Assembly (NCBI GenBank): GCA_032209605.1
Contig: JASFXZ010000035.1
Coordinates: forward strand, 4,469,001 to 4,533,000
Direction: 5' to 3'
From: Mactromeris polynyma
Taxonomy: Eukaryota; Mollusca; Bivalvia; Venerida; Mactridae
Length of the DNA: 64,000 bases
The position numbers were made by a program, and so were the translations under genes. Of this stretch, positions 48,301-63,300 are shown piece by piece. The notes below the pieces were generated by a model. The model did no database searches. It saw only the letters and a list, made by a program, of their open reading frames with translations, and was not told the origin of the DNA. Numbering within the stretch: position 1 is the first letter of the stretch; each line of letters starts with the position of its first letter.

Positions 48301-51300
48301 GTCATTAAAACGAAAGTAGGAATTATCAGAGATCATAATTAGTGTCATATTTATAACATACATGGTGATCAGAACAGATGCTTCATTTCACGTGACTACA
48401 TTCCACGTAACATAGCGTTTGCTTAGAGGAAAGTATGCTTCAGAAGATTGTTTGGAGTAAGATGTCTTATTTCTAGCAACTTGTGTCAACATCACCAAGA
48501 AAAGCATTCCTTATCAAATATGCACAAAACGTCGTTTTTTTTGCATTCATTAATTACATAATAAAATTGTAACTTCAAACAAAGCTCCTCACCTGCATAC
48601 AACAAACACCACGATAGACAATATAATCACAACAGCGCCCAAAGTACTTCCAGTTGCTATCAAAAGTGTTTTGTCACCTGTAAAAAAGATTTGTGCAGAA
48701 TAAGTTGGTCTGTCTAGGATCCTTGTTGATTTTTTTCTGTCAAGCTATTATTTATTATCAGAGTAAACACTGGTATTTCCATCGTTAAACAAAAGATAAA
48801 AGCTATGGGTCAAATTATATCTATCCATGCTTCATGTGTTCTACAATAGAGCTAAAGTAAAGCTTGGTTACCATGATCATATATATAGAAAGTTACCAGT
48901 TCTAATAATTGATTACAATTGTTTCACTTACTAGTGCCGTTTCCATCACTTTCTTGACAATACCGGCCCAGTCTACCAGCTGCACATCTGGAAACATTGA
49001 TATTATATTTGCAAATGTTTACCATACATCTAAAGTAAAAGTATTTTATGTAATATTTATTTTAACTTGAAGAATAATAATTTCTTTGACAACCAACAGA
49101 TCCAACTTTACGTGTTTCATTTCAGAAAACGTGATATTATGTTCAATACCTTTTACTTAGAGGAAGGCGTTTGGTTTGGAGAAACATACCTAATTTCTAG
49201 CTCACTTTTTCAAAATTGGCAAGGAAATCATTCTTTATATAGTATGCACATACTTAGTTATTTCAGTAAAACGTTTTATGAGATGTTTGAACCAGTATAA
49301 TCATTTTTTTCTATCGGAAAAGGCAATACATTTGCCTTGTAAGCACGCTAATGCATTGTCAATCCGGTGGTTGAAAATTTGATATCCAGGTGATACCTTT
49401 CTGGTCGAATGAATGATATGGAACTTTTAATGGTAAGGAAGGCCTTAGTTTTATTTGAAAGTCTTTTAATGTGACATTGTAATGACGATACAACAGAATA
49501 TTATAATTACCGGCATTGGTAGCCGTCCTCGTTATTATATTTGGTACATACAGATGTCTCATGGCATTTGGAAATGGTACAGGGATCTAAAAAGATAAGA
49601 AATTACCATAAAGTCTACATTACATCATCGCCTAGCTTCTCCCAAATTAAACAGATATAAATTAGTTAAACGAGAGAATAAATTGCTACAGGGAATGCCA
49701 CATACATAAGACAGTGTCTCCCCACATATATCTCCGGGAAAACAACAGTCCATCAAACATCAGGCGTTTGCAGAGATGCAATTGTAAATACGCAAGGGAA
49801 CAGGTGCGCACGGAATGGCCTGTACGACTATAAAAAAGAAAACTACGGAGATTTAATGGATTCAATATATGACAAGTCAAGACAACTTCATTGGTCCAAA
49901 AAAGATAAAGGAAAATAGTTTACGCTGTAACCATAACTTTAAATAATGACATGATTAAATTATAGAAACATTTTTCAAATACCTGCACATATTGTCGATT
50001 TACTATCAGTCTGATGCTGTATGAAACCATCTTTGCATGAACACGAGAAATTGCCTGGAGTATTCTCACAATTAGAACCATTCATACACACGTTTTTCAT
50101 TTTACATTCATCTACATCTGGAAAAAGAAAGACATCACATTTTTGAAATCACACATTCCACTTTCAAGTTGCTACATAACAATGGCTATACATAGAAATA
50201 TTCACATCTTTCGACCTGAAAGTTGTGGAATAATTAAAACTTATGATAAGGACAAGACACATAAAAGTAAGCAGCACATGGTGGTCACACGTACAGAACA
50301 GAGCCTCCTGACTCAGAGAGTCCAAAACAAATTCAAGAGGAGCAATGGGCTACAAAATAGAGGCTTAGTTTCTACAAGGAACGCCACATTCATAAAGAGA
50401 GAGAATAAGTTGCTACAGGGAGTGTTGACAGTGCCTACCACATCCGGGAAAACAGCATTCCATAACACATATTGCCTCCCCACACAGACCTCCGGGAAAA
50501 CAACAGTCCACGAAACATTCTGGGAGGCACAAGGGCAAACACGTATAAAAACAGAGGCGCAAGGAATGGCCTGACCGACATTACGGGATGACTACAGAGA
50601 ATTAAAGAGGAATTTAATGGATGAAGTAGATCACACGGTTAAACAAAGAGAATAAGTCAAGACAGCTGGCCACAATATGCCGAAAGTAACGAAAGGAAGG
50701 GAGTGGAACACGGAAACAACATTGGAGAAGAAATTGATTGGGAATAAGGTAAAGTGGACCAGTACAGGAAAGCGGAATAATAAAACATGTAAAGAAACTC
50801 AGAGAGACGACCGTTGTCTGTCAATAAATGACAGAAACATGAATTGATAAGTCGGCTCTTAATTAATATTGTCTCCGCTAGGGTTAAACGTTTAGTGTAA
50901 ATAATTTACGTGGTGGTAATTCATTAGTTTCCGTTATTATTTTCAAATCAATTTAAGCTATTGTTGTCGCGTGATACTTTCAAATACCAAACTATAAAGC
51001 AAAAACCATGCTGATAAAAATATCAATGAAGGTGATTATGACACACATTTTTTAAAATAACTTATTGAGTTTTTTATTCAGAAGCATTGCATAAAGCAGC
51101 TAAATTTCTGGGTACGAATGTTTTATCTTTAAATAAAATGTGTACGATTTCAATGAATTGATAGAAAGTCAAGGAGTTTTATTATAAGTTAGATATACAT
51201 GTACGTGAATTTTAGGGTTACAATGCCTACAATGTAGACCTATGAGCTTTATACCGGATTAAAGGTTAAAGATGATGCCAAAGCATTTACTCACCACTAC

Positions 51301-54300
51301 ATTCATAGTCGTTGTCAGGATCTTTGACAAATCCGGGTTTACAACTACATCTGAAGCTATCCTTCGTAGTATTACATGTTGTACTAGTAGAGTCACAAGA
51401 AGAACATAAATCCCTGTTAGTAACTCTTGTTATATTACTGACATCCACTGTAAGGTTTCCAACTTTGAATGATGCAACCGTGAGTTGACCTTTCTCCCTT
51501 GGTTGGGATGTATGTACAATATATTTCACTGAGAGTTTACTGCTAGTTTGTCGCTTTCGTCTGGAAAGATTATGATGAGCAAAATATTGAGAATCTGTCT
51601 CGGACAACATAAGCTACTTTCAAATTACAAGCAAAACACGCTATAATGAAGGAGGGTATATCAATGATCTTTACCACTCACATCCGAGAAATAAACTAAA
51701 CCTTTACCACAAAATACATGCATTAATTCATGCTGCTTCCTTTTGTCTACCGTAAATCTAACCATGATGATATAAATCACATTCCTACTCCAATACATAC
51801 AACAAGGCAATGCAAATTCCACAAGCTTGGACTTGGCTCAACCCTGGGATGTCTTACATTACATATACTACCATGTCACTATCGAAAATACATTTTTAAT
51901 TGAAGCGAGGCGCTGTTTGTGAATTACATATACAATACCTTGCAATGGGCTGCCGATTAATACTTAAGATCTCAATCCATATTGTTTGATCGTTCAATGG
52001 GTCTGCGTATTTCTGTTCTATCTAGAAAAACAAAACAATGCAAAGCTACAATGAAATAAACATAATATATGAAGCAAGTAAAAACAGATATGCTACAGTA
52101 TATGATGAGACTTGGTTTCAAAACGCCATTTTAAAACATTTTACTTCAAATCAATTGCCCCTCACCACTGCTGATTCGAAACTCGACCTGTATATAAAAT
52201 GTTTAAATGAGGAAGCAATCCAGCAGGCTTACACAAGCTTGGCTGTTCTGCTAAGGTATTCCTCAATAATCCCTACATGGCTGTTGATGAGCCTGAGTAA
52301 CGGCATTACAAAAAACACTCACAAACGTTTCTTGCACATCTTACCTCCTTCTGCAATGTAATTGTTATTGCAGTTTCATTTACATTTCCTCCGGTTACTG
52401 TCAGAGTCAATGAATACGCATAGGAGTATTCTCCACCTACAAGAGATAGACATAACAGTGAAGAATGTACACATATGCATTCCTATGAAAGAAATATATC
52501 TTTGATATTGGGTTTGGTGATTTAATAGAATATTTGGGCGATGAGTTAGTGCCCCAATTGGGTTTTGCCACTGACCGTTTAAATGCGGTAATCCTACTTT
52601 AACATTGTGTCTTGGGTCCATTTGGTCTTTGAAATCGTTTACATTTTCGTATGTATTTCAAAACGTTCATGTGTGTTGGTTGATGCTCAGCTTCAGTATT
52701 GAATTTTAAGGAGTTAACAGGTAGTTATTGTACAGGTTCAAAGTTAAAATGAATGAAGAATATTATAATGCGATTTTTTTCATTTTGTAGTTATGACCTA
52801 TTCTTATAGGGCCTGTTTCCTCACGATTCTATTGCATAATTAATACTTATGTTACTATCTGGACAGCATTTGGTACTGTAATTGCTGTGCCGTGTACATT
52901 AAGCCTTACGCGGGCCTGTTATCACTTCATGGCCAGGCAAGACCAGTTATTATCCTCCAAATAATACCTTTGCATGATTTGTTAGTTGGTGAGTTGTCCA
53001 CAAGTGTGAAGCCCGCCTTACACCCACAAGACCAATTTCCGAACGTATTGGAGCAAATGGCGGACCCTCCAACGCCTTCACAGTATCCTTTCCGTGTACA
53101 CTCATCTATATCTGCAATAACAATCGCATTGACGTTATATTACAGTTCAGAAATTTAAAACCATGACATATGTGTACATCAGTGAAAAGACTGCATCACT
53201 GCTAATGTAATACCTTGCAGTAAATAAGTAAGCGAGTGCCTGTATACGGTCATGACTAATACTTTATTGTTATCGGTCGTGTTTTCAAGTTTTCAAATTA
53301 TATACGATGGTCAGTTGCCCTTGCCAGTTTTCCTGTAACTACTGTGCCCTTCTGCAGCCAGAATCAGAGGTGAAGGACAAATGACTGTAATCTAATATCA
53401 CGGAAAGACATATCCTGCCCAGACTGCGAATCGAACCCGGTATCCCGGTCGACAACCTAACGCTCTAACCACCGGACTAACGGGGACATGCACGACTTCA
53501 TTTAGCCTTCTTAACATTGATAATGGTAGCTATAAGATGATAACTATCCTTGCAGTGATGCGGGTGTATCAATATTCTTCATATTGTAAATATTAACTCC
53601 GACTTTTCATGGTATATTAAATTTTGAAACATTGTAGTGGAATTAAATATACAAAAGTGTATAATACAGCGTGTGTTATTTAACAACACAAATGTCAACT
53701 TCAACAAACAGTCACGCATATAAAATTCGGAGCATTGTCTTACGTCATGCCGTTTTATATTGTTGTTAAGCGTCCGCGTGCGCCTAGGTTTTGAGTTCTT
53801 TGATATTTTGTTAACTTGCATGTTTGAAAATAGTAAGCTAAAACTATACATTTTCTGTTGGACTTCTAATGTTTATTACAATATATATGCATTAAAGATG
53901 TTTATTTATATTTTATCATGATTACCTCCTTAAAACATGTGAAAAGGTACATCGTCTATTATCTGGCTTTGCGTTTTTTTTTCGAAATGAATTTGTGTGT
54001 TTATTCGAATAGGTAGTTAGATTTAGCGAACCACGTTTGACGCTTCACAGAAATCTTTAAAAAAACAGTATGGCCTTAGTTAAAAATGCAATAAAGACAT
54101 GTATGTATCTATAAGTTATTCATAGTTCTGAAACATGCTATGTAATTTACATAACTATTCGACGAAGTGATTTATACATGCTTTCAAACTCCTCACATCG
54201 CTTTAACAGTACACTTATAATTGCCTTCATAAATGTCACGTCATGATAGATATTTCAATTAAATCACCGTTAAGCCTTGAAAGCAATGTTTTAAATGTAA

Positions 54301-57300
54301 TGTGATAAATTTATTGTTTCATTTACAATCGCTTACTCAGCATTATGTATGTGTAATATAACCAGAATAAATTTAACTAAATAAATCAAAATAACAGAAT
54401 AATGATAAATATTTGTAGAGGCAGAGGTCTCTGTACTTGTAAAGGGAGACCACTGCGTAGAGGATTGACATGATTTGTTTCATTAAGGAAGTAATGGCGT
54501 ACCAGAGCAGTCTATGATGGAATTATTCCTAAAACCAATTTCAAACCCTTGTGGACATCCACATGACCAGTTTCCGATACTGTTTGTACAGCTTCCGCCA
54601 TTCGTACATACATGCTCAGCATCCGAACATTCATCGATGTCTATAAAAATAGATTTATATTCAAATATTAATAAAATTGACGTTGTAAGAAAGAAATGTG
54701 TAGTTAACTGGTTCAGAACAGGGGAGGCCACATTTATTACTCATATCTGCATAATGGTGTCATTGATAGCCAAGGTTGTATGGCATATCGAGTGAAATAT
54801 ATAGACGACATATTCATTTATTGACATGTGTATATGTAAATAGAAGATTAAGATTAAATGGATCTTAAGGAGTGTTTCACGCAGCGTCCCTACATTGATT
54901 GAATACCAAAGACTGCTCCTAAACACTATTCTATGAGCTCTTGCTACGGACGCTTTGTTTCTACAGGTAACTACGTACTTAATTTGAGAGTCAACGCAAA
55001 CAGAAAATCAACCAGACAAAAACTTCCGGTGAATGAACAAGGTATTCAAAATCTGTATTGATATCAGATCAACTCTTTGTTTCGATAACATATCGATAAA
55101 GTTTCTATCGATAACACACCCACTGTACCTTACCTTTACATGTTATATTTGTTCCTTGTGCGTTCTTAATATCTTGGTACCCAGCATTACATTCACAATC
55201 CCATCCACCGTCACTGTTCTGACAATGGCCGCCGTTACATGTGTATGTCGAGTTGCTACATTCATCAATATCTGTCGTTTATAGCAAAACATGAAACACG
55301 AATTATTATGTAACTTTCAGCAACTTTAAAGGGGTATATCTTGACAGAGGGACAAGGCATTTGTGAGTTCATTCACTCAGTTGTGGTCAATCACCTTTAC
55401 TGTATGGACCGTATGGACTCAATAAACAGGAACATTAATCATTGGACAATTGATCAAATTAGACACTATCGACACGTTAAAACCGGACAGACTCCCTGTT
55501 GTGTTAACCAACGAACAGATAACAGCTATGATATAATCATTTATAAGATTTGCTAGGTTCATTTGGGGTTATTATTTGCATAGCATTCAATTTAGGCCTT
55601 TAAAGAAGGTAAGAATTGATACAAAATTAGCAATCTACAATAGTAATCGTCTACAGCATTTAGAACAGACATTTATCAACAATGGTCAAGGTGAGGTTAG
55701 AAAACTCGTTCACTTATATCGCAATTATACGTGTTGAAATTTGTGATACAGCCAAAATGCGTGACAGATCATTGACCATATAACAATTAAAAGTACCATT
55801 TGTCTCGGATAATTGGAGAAACTGTAATATTGCGCGGTAAATATAATCTCACTTCATCATTTGTTTTCAAAATGTCTACTTCAAGTGCCGTACTTATCCG
55901 TGAATTGTGGTCATTGATGTATAAGAAGGTCACACATGGATGCACATTGTCGGCAACGAATGCAGATAGTTGATTAATTATAAATCAAAGTCTTAGGCGA
56001 TGAGATGTTAAACATACGAATAGTAGCATACCATACCTAGACATTGGAAGCTGTTTGTCAATGTTTTCCTGTAGCCTTTTTTACACTCGCAGTCAAGCTG
56101 ACCATCATTACTAACACAGTCTGACAGTGTGTTATTACAAACATTTCTAGATGTGGTGCATATTGCTGAGTTATTTAACATTACAATCTCTTGAAATGTG
56201 ATTGGGTTTGTTCCTATTTCGTCCAGATTACATGGTCCGTGTATACACTTTTGTCCTCTGTAGACATCTTGCACATGGTACAACTGCGTCTTATTCATTT
56301 GCAGGACTGTTTGAACGATATATTTCGCAGAAACCATTACTGCTTTGGCATCGTTGGTCCTATAATTAGCCAGACAAATTGTAACAGGGAACGCCACATA
56401 TATAAGACAATGTCTCCCCCACACTGACCCCAAGGAAGCAATATCCTACGAAACAAAAGGGATCGAGTAGTTGCAAGGGTAAACATGCACGTGACAGTGG
56501 GGAGCAAGGAATGGTCTGGGGGCCAAAGAACGTGATTTTTACATCTAGTAAAGAAAGGATCTGCACATGAGGAAATGGGAACTTAATGTTAACATATAAA
56601 AACATAAACAAAAATAGACAACTACTTATATAAGACCGCGTGCGATTGGAAAGCGCTGTTTTAAACAATGTTTCCTGTTATGGTAGTCGATTCACGCGCT
56701 AGTATCACGTGATTGTAGCATCATTCATTTATAGTGTTCATTATATCTGTGTGATTGAATAATAAACTCAATGAGGTTTGAATCACGTTTAAACCCATAG
56801 TGATCACTTGCCTCCGACAGTTCCAATGCAGTTCTCGTAATCTTGTCCATAGTTTATGTGTATTGTGTTCATTTTGTTGGCATATATATTTTCATGTTCT
56901 CGTTTGCTTTCAGGTTTCTGCGCGTGACATTTCCTTCCCGAAATCTACATACATGTTAAAGACATGTTTAACTGAGTCTCACCTTGTCCCATATCCCCTG
57001 CATGTTTGTGTGCCCCCTCGTATTCTCATATTCTCAACATAGTGTTCAATGTGGGCAATCCCTGGGTTTTGATAATTGTGATAATGACCTTCCATGCGCT
57101 AGTCGTAATAATTATCATAGCTCAATAAAAAAAAATTACGAGTTAATATCTTACTTTGCAAGACCAGTTACAGTTACGATTTCAATCCACATCTTTACTT
57201 CAGGATATGCGTGTGTATATAAATCTTCCAGCTGTAAACAAAACAACTAATTAGACAAACAAACCTAGGTAGTAGATATCCATTACCGCAAAGAAAGAAT

Positions 57301-60300
57301 ATCAAACATGTCTCTGTTGTTAATAATGTGAAGTATTCTTGCAATCAATGTTAATGTCCAGATAAGGAAAATGTTTTGCGTAATTATAATTTGGTGCTTT
57401 ATTTCCTGACGTACAAACAAATCACACGTTTTACCAAAATTCATAAAAATATTTCATTTCGTCGTTCTAACGCAAAATTAAGAATGATGATTCCTTCAAA
57501 CAGCCTCTCTAACGCATTTGTCTCCCGTTTCTTCTTTGACATAGACTATACCAACATAAATGCTGCTTCTTCGTGTGTTTCGGCGCAGCCGTACTAACCT
57601 GCTTTTGCTATTTGCATATTGGTGTTGTGTAAACCAATCAAATCTTACGTTAACCACTGAGGCAATTTCTCTTCAACCGAACAGCATTTGTAACCGTGAT
57701 GCGTATTGGTTAACCTTTCGATAAAAGGTACGTTACCTTACCGAAATCATTTTGAATCTGGAGTGACCAGCAATCGTACAATTGCACAACAAATCTTAAC
57801 GTTCAAATACCGCCGACCATATTTATTGCAAGATATTTCTTGTTTATATTGGATATTGACATTGTTCCGGTCATATTACAGAAAATTAAGATAGATGGTT
57901 AAATGAAAAAAACATTTTGACACAACAAATTATAGGTCTAACTGTCGGGGTTTTTAATACCTACAGTCACGTGATATTTGTTAAGAAAATGGTTAATGTA
58001 CTGGTACGAAGAGGTAAACGTTGTAAGCGGTTAGTTACAAAGTTTCGGAATAGAATGTGTACCTTTAAATACAATAAATTCAAAATTCGATTAAGGGACA
58101 GAAGTAGCTAATTACCTTGCTTTCCAGGTGTTTGCTGAATATGACTGTATTGTTGACATGTTTATAAACAGTAAACCTGATCGTAGCTACGTACTGATAA
58201 CCACCTGAAAGAGACACTCAAATAGCTTGAATTACATCTGAAGCTAATTATCCGATTGAACCAACTCCGAAACTGGTTATATTGACACATAACATGCTTT
58301 GTGTCATAACTTTATGATACATAGCATGTTTTGTGTGAATATTACCATTTTCGGAGTTGGTAGTAGTTATATTACACGCTAATCATAATTGCCAACACAA
58401 GATGTTATATTTCAACTCAGAAATTAAAATCATCAACAGAATGATCTTACCATGTATTTTAAACTTCTCTATACGCATTTACGAAGATGTTTGCATTAAT
58501 TCAAACGGCTTTTTATTTGCTGATAAACTAATGAGTAACGACGAGTTTCAAAATATTCTTCAATAATTCGAAATGTTCTAATATGAAAATAAAAGTGAAA
58601 CAAAAAAATGCAAAGGCAAAAGCACAAGAATACATGAACGTATACAAAAAATGAATAGTTTGATCTTATATAAAGTTATATCTAAATAAAGTTATGAAAT
58701 CACAAGAATCCATTAGAATGTTAAAAGAAGGAATTTTATTTTACCTCCACATATTTTGCTCGATGAGTTGACGACAATGGGATCCAAACCATCACTACAT
58801 GTACACATCCAATCTCCCGGTGTATTCTCACATGTCAAGGCTCGCATACAAGCACGGTCTGAACCATATACTTTGCATTCATCAATATCTGCAGGAAATG
58901 TCATCTTAGTATGAAATGTCACAATCATCTGTCGGAACGTTTTATTACTCTTAACAGTACACTTATCATTGTCATGAAAGTCGTGTTTTACGTCATCTTA
59001 AGAGTTGTACATAAGAAAGAATGATAGAGCCGTCAAGAAACACGGGAAGAAACAATCAGCATTAGTGTTATTCAATATTAAATAATGTTCTACCACACAG
59101 CCATCAAATTACTTGACAGGGAGTGAATAAACAGCTTCAAGAGATATATCAGTCTAACTGTGAAAACTTGCCAAACAAGTGAGACTTAATTGACAAAATC
59201 TGAAGTTTGTAAGACAAACCTAGACAACGTAAAAGAAGGAGACACTAAGACTTATATCACCCACCTTGGCATGTGTAGTTATATGCATTATCCTTAATTT
59301 TAATGACGTTATACCCGCTAGGACATGTGCAGCTATAATTCCCTACTGAGTTGACACATGTGCCTCCATTCTGGCACAAGTTTGGCATGAGCGTGCATTC
59401 GTCTATATCTGTGAATCAAATTGAATAAATTATAATTCAACTTATATTCATAATTATTTGAATAATAAAAAGCCACATAAATTATTTTTGAGCAATACTG
59501 GTGCTTTTTGAGTTTTCCATATTCATTCATGCAGTATACTGTCTACTAATGTATTCATTCATCTTAAGTTTGCAAGTAATGTCCGAAAGAAGCACATTGG
59601 AGGAAATTATTAAAACGTAATACAAGGCAAAACATACAGTTCAGAGAGTATGTTATGAAAAGGGTAAACCCTCCCATATAAAATGCCTCCTGACGTCTGA
59701 CATATAACGGAAAATTCAAAATCCCTAATACTCCACAAAACAACATAAAAGAACATTAGGTCAAACGTACCAGCACACGATTTCACAAATTCTGTATTTT
59801 TGGAAGTACGAAATCCTTCTGAACAGTTACAGTGCCAGCTTCCAGGTATATTTGAACATGTAGCAGATGAGTCGGTTGGACCATCGCATGCAAACCGTGA
59901 ATCCAAACATTCATTTATATCTAAAACATGTTTTAAATTGTAAGTAAAACATACAAATGACTTACGATAAGTTATTATTATTTGCGGCTTAATTATTGAT
60001 TGGTGATCGTATATGAGTACTGTCCGAGCCCAATTAATCAAGTCCCTGAGGACATTACGTGCGCAAAAAGGTCCACAGATAATTGGCGGACATCTTGGAT
60101 TTCTCCAAATTGACCATGAAGTCACGTGTCTACCCAGATTTTTTTGAAACTTCAAATATTCAGATTTACGTTGAAATAAAAAATATCGGTATACCTTTTT
60201 TTGACACGGGACGTCTTCAGAGAGAGGAGTAAAAGGTATTTCTTGTTAATACTAGTAAAATGCCTATCTGATGATAAGTAAACATCAATGAGGATATCGA

Positions 60301-63300
60301 ACAGAAAGTAAACAGCCACCTTACGTGGTGACGTTAAAATGACCGCATGGAAATAAATACAAAATAAATACAAAATAAATATAGCAGGGTTAGTAATATA
60401 AGCTGAATGAAATTTACCAACTGTGACTATTCGACAGGGAGAGGGCTAACCAATGACCCACGGTTCCAATCGATTGTTTTGGGTCATATATACGCCAATG
60501 TATTATATCACATTTATAATGCGTTACGAATTATCTAATGTTCAGCATATTCCTTGTCATTGGACTAGTCAATTTACTATTATTGTCAAATTATCCTGTA
60601 CGCAAGTGCAATAGGGTTTTGTAATGACACATTATTGGACTTTTCGAAGGTACCTATGGTTTAATTTTATATTCAAATTGTCAAAACATACACCTACCTT
60701 TACATTCAACGAAAGTTTTATTAAAATATGCCGGCTCAAATCCACTCGGACATTCACAAGTCCAGTTACCCTGGGTGTTTGTGCAAGTGCCGCCATTTGA
60801 GCATTCATGTTGTGAGTCGTGCATGCATTCATCGATATCTACAATATGTTAGGATTTGTACTATACTTTTGCAATTCATTTATTCTAAAAATTGACCGCT
60901 GCTATTTAAAATATATTTTGTATATGACGTCATTTCAAGAGAATGAAACATGTTATGTCACTATTTTCAAGCAGGAAACAACATTTACTCCATATGGTCA
61001 TTTTGTTTTCATATTGCCATACGAGGCAAATATTGCTTACAGTCAGTACATAGGGAGGTCACATGTGACGTTTTCTGGAAATTACGTCACTTAAAGAAGA
61101 TGTTACTACATATAATATCAATGTGATTTAACATTACTTTTATATCATAAGATCATAAAATTCGTTTGTGTATGTTTACTTTGTATATTAGTACATCGAA
61201 AATTTTATATAGCTTTAACATTTGAATATATATGATATCATTAATTAAAATAACACTTCAGTCATTATTTCTGAATATAATCGAGTGTCGTAGTTATAAT
61301 CGATTGTCGCTGACGTCGGATGTCCACGACGACTTTTCGATTATTTTCGATAATCGCGCCACAATTACTTACCACGACATAAGTATACATGATCTTTTGT
61401 TATCTCCTCTGCATGATAACCATTTTCACATTTGCAATCCCAACCATTGTCTCTATTGGAACAGTTGCCTCCTTTGCATTTATATATATCCGAATAAGAA
61501 CACTCATCTTTATCTGAAATATATGACAATAACGTTAAAGTAATTATTTCAGTGAGGTCAAATACCTCCAAATCCGTTCAAAAGAACGACATTAAATATA
61601 ATGCAATGTATATAAACTATTTAAATGAATACATGTATGTAACGCCTAACCTTTCTTCCAAATGATAGGTTATTCCCTTGAGTACATTTTAAGACTTCGG
61701 ATGATCATTAGGGGGTACGCACTCCAAGATTATGTTAATTAAGCAAATCAATAAATTTGTCCCTTTCGCTTTTGTTACTGCTGTTCCTTATTCATTTACA
61801 CGCTCGTTGTCAAAAGGGAGCAATATATTGCAACGACGAAAAGTGTTTTCTAGCTAATTTGACAATCTTAATAAGATGTAATGTAAAAAAGTCGTTAACC
61901 TTTACAAGCTCCATAAGAGTCATTATAACGATGGTACTCTGCCGTGTCATTGCAATTACATGTCCAGTTTCCTATACTGTCTACACAAGTACCCCCTCCA
62001 GCACACGTGATACTCCTGTCTTCACATTCATTGATATCTGAAGAAGTGACAGAGTATTACAATATGGAGATAATGATAAGGCCATGGGTCGTTTAACCTT
62101 ATGCTTTCAGCCGAAAAAGGATCAATGTCAAATGTGCTAAATTCACTAAGGCCTTCTGTCTGAATTTATTGTAGGTATGAATAGTAAACACTCATTGATT
62201 TTGATAAATAAAGAGTACATGAGATTTTTTGGGACACTTTGTCTGACCTTTATTGTAGGTATGAATAGTAAACACTCATTGATTTTGATAAATAAAGAGT
62301 ACATGAGATTATTTTGGACACTTTGTCTGACCTCTTTGTTGATACAACCATAAAATAGGAAGAAACCAAATGATGTTGGAGCAAACAGCTTAAGACAAGC
62401 CTCTAACAGAGCAAGGACATCATATTATTTCCAACATTCAAGATTTCGCAACAAATACACAGAAATACATTGTTAGTATATTACAAATCTATCACCGCCA
62501 TTAACATGAAAGCCAAAATCAGATGTCACTTCTCATCATCATCATTACTCGCTGACTTTAAAATTGTCCATGAGAGAATCGTGCATAATCGGTGTTGTTC
62601 GTTGCAGTTACGGAAATCATTGCTTTTTTGGTTTCTTTCATTATATATCATTAAATGACCAACGTAAACATCAATATGACGAGAGCCGAAGTTAATCGGA
62701 TTAGAAACGAAGATAAATTTAGATAATCAATCTACTTTGAACGTATGTTAACAGAAGTCAAGAGGAAAATGTTAACTTGACCGAGTAGTAACTATAACTA
62801 CAAAGACAATATTTACAACCATTACAAATTCGACTTACTATCGCAGCTATTTTTATTTGATGAGATTTTGTAGCCAACCATGCACACACAACTGTAATTT
62901 CCTCGGCTCACCAAACAGTTGGTTGTTCGATTATCACATAAGGTCTTGCCTTCTACATTGCACAAGTTAAATTCAGTGTCTGAAAAATAATTGAGGTATA
63001 AGATTATCTGTGTGGGGATGCTTTACTGTTTCATTGAAATTGTCCTTTATGGTCGGCCAGGCCATTCCTTACGCCCCTGTTCCCTTACGTATTAACCCTT
63101 GCACCTCCTCAATGTCTGATGTTTTGTGGACTTTTTTTCTTCCAAAGGTCTGTGTGGGAAGACTTTGTATTGTGTATGTGACATTCCCTCTAGCAACTTA
63201 TTCTCTCTTCCAGAACTTTATTTGGGGTTACACGTGATATCCTTGGAGGCAACTTGAATTATATTCCAGCCAATATTCTAAAACATTATGTTGTTTAAGT

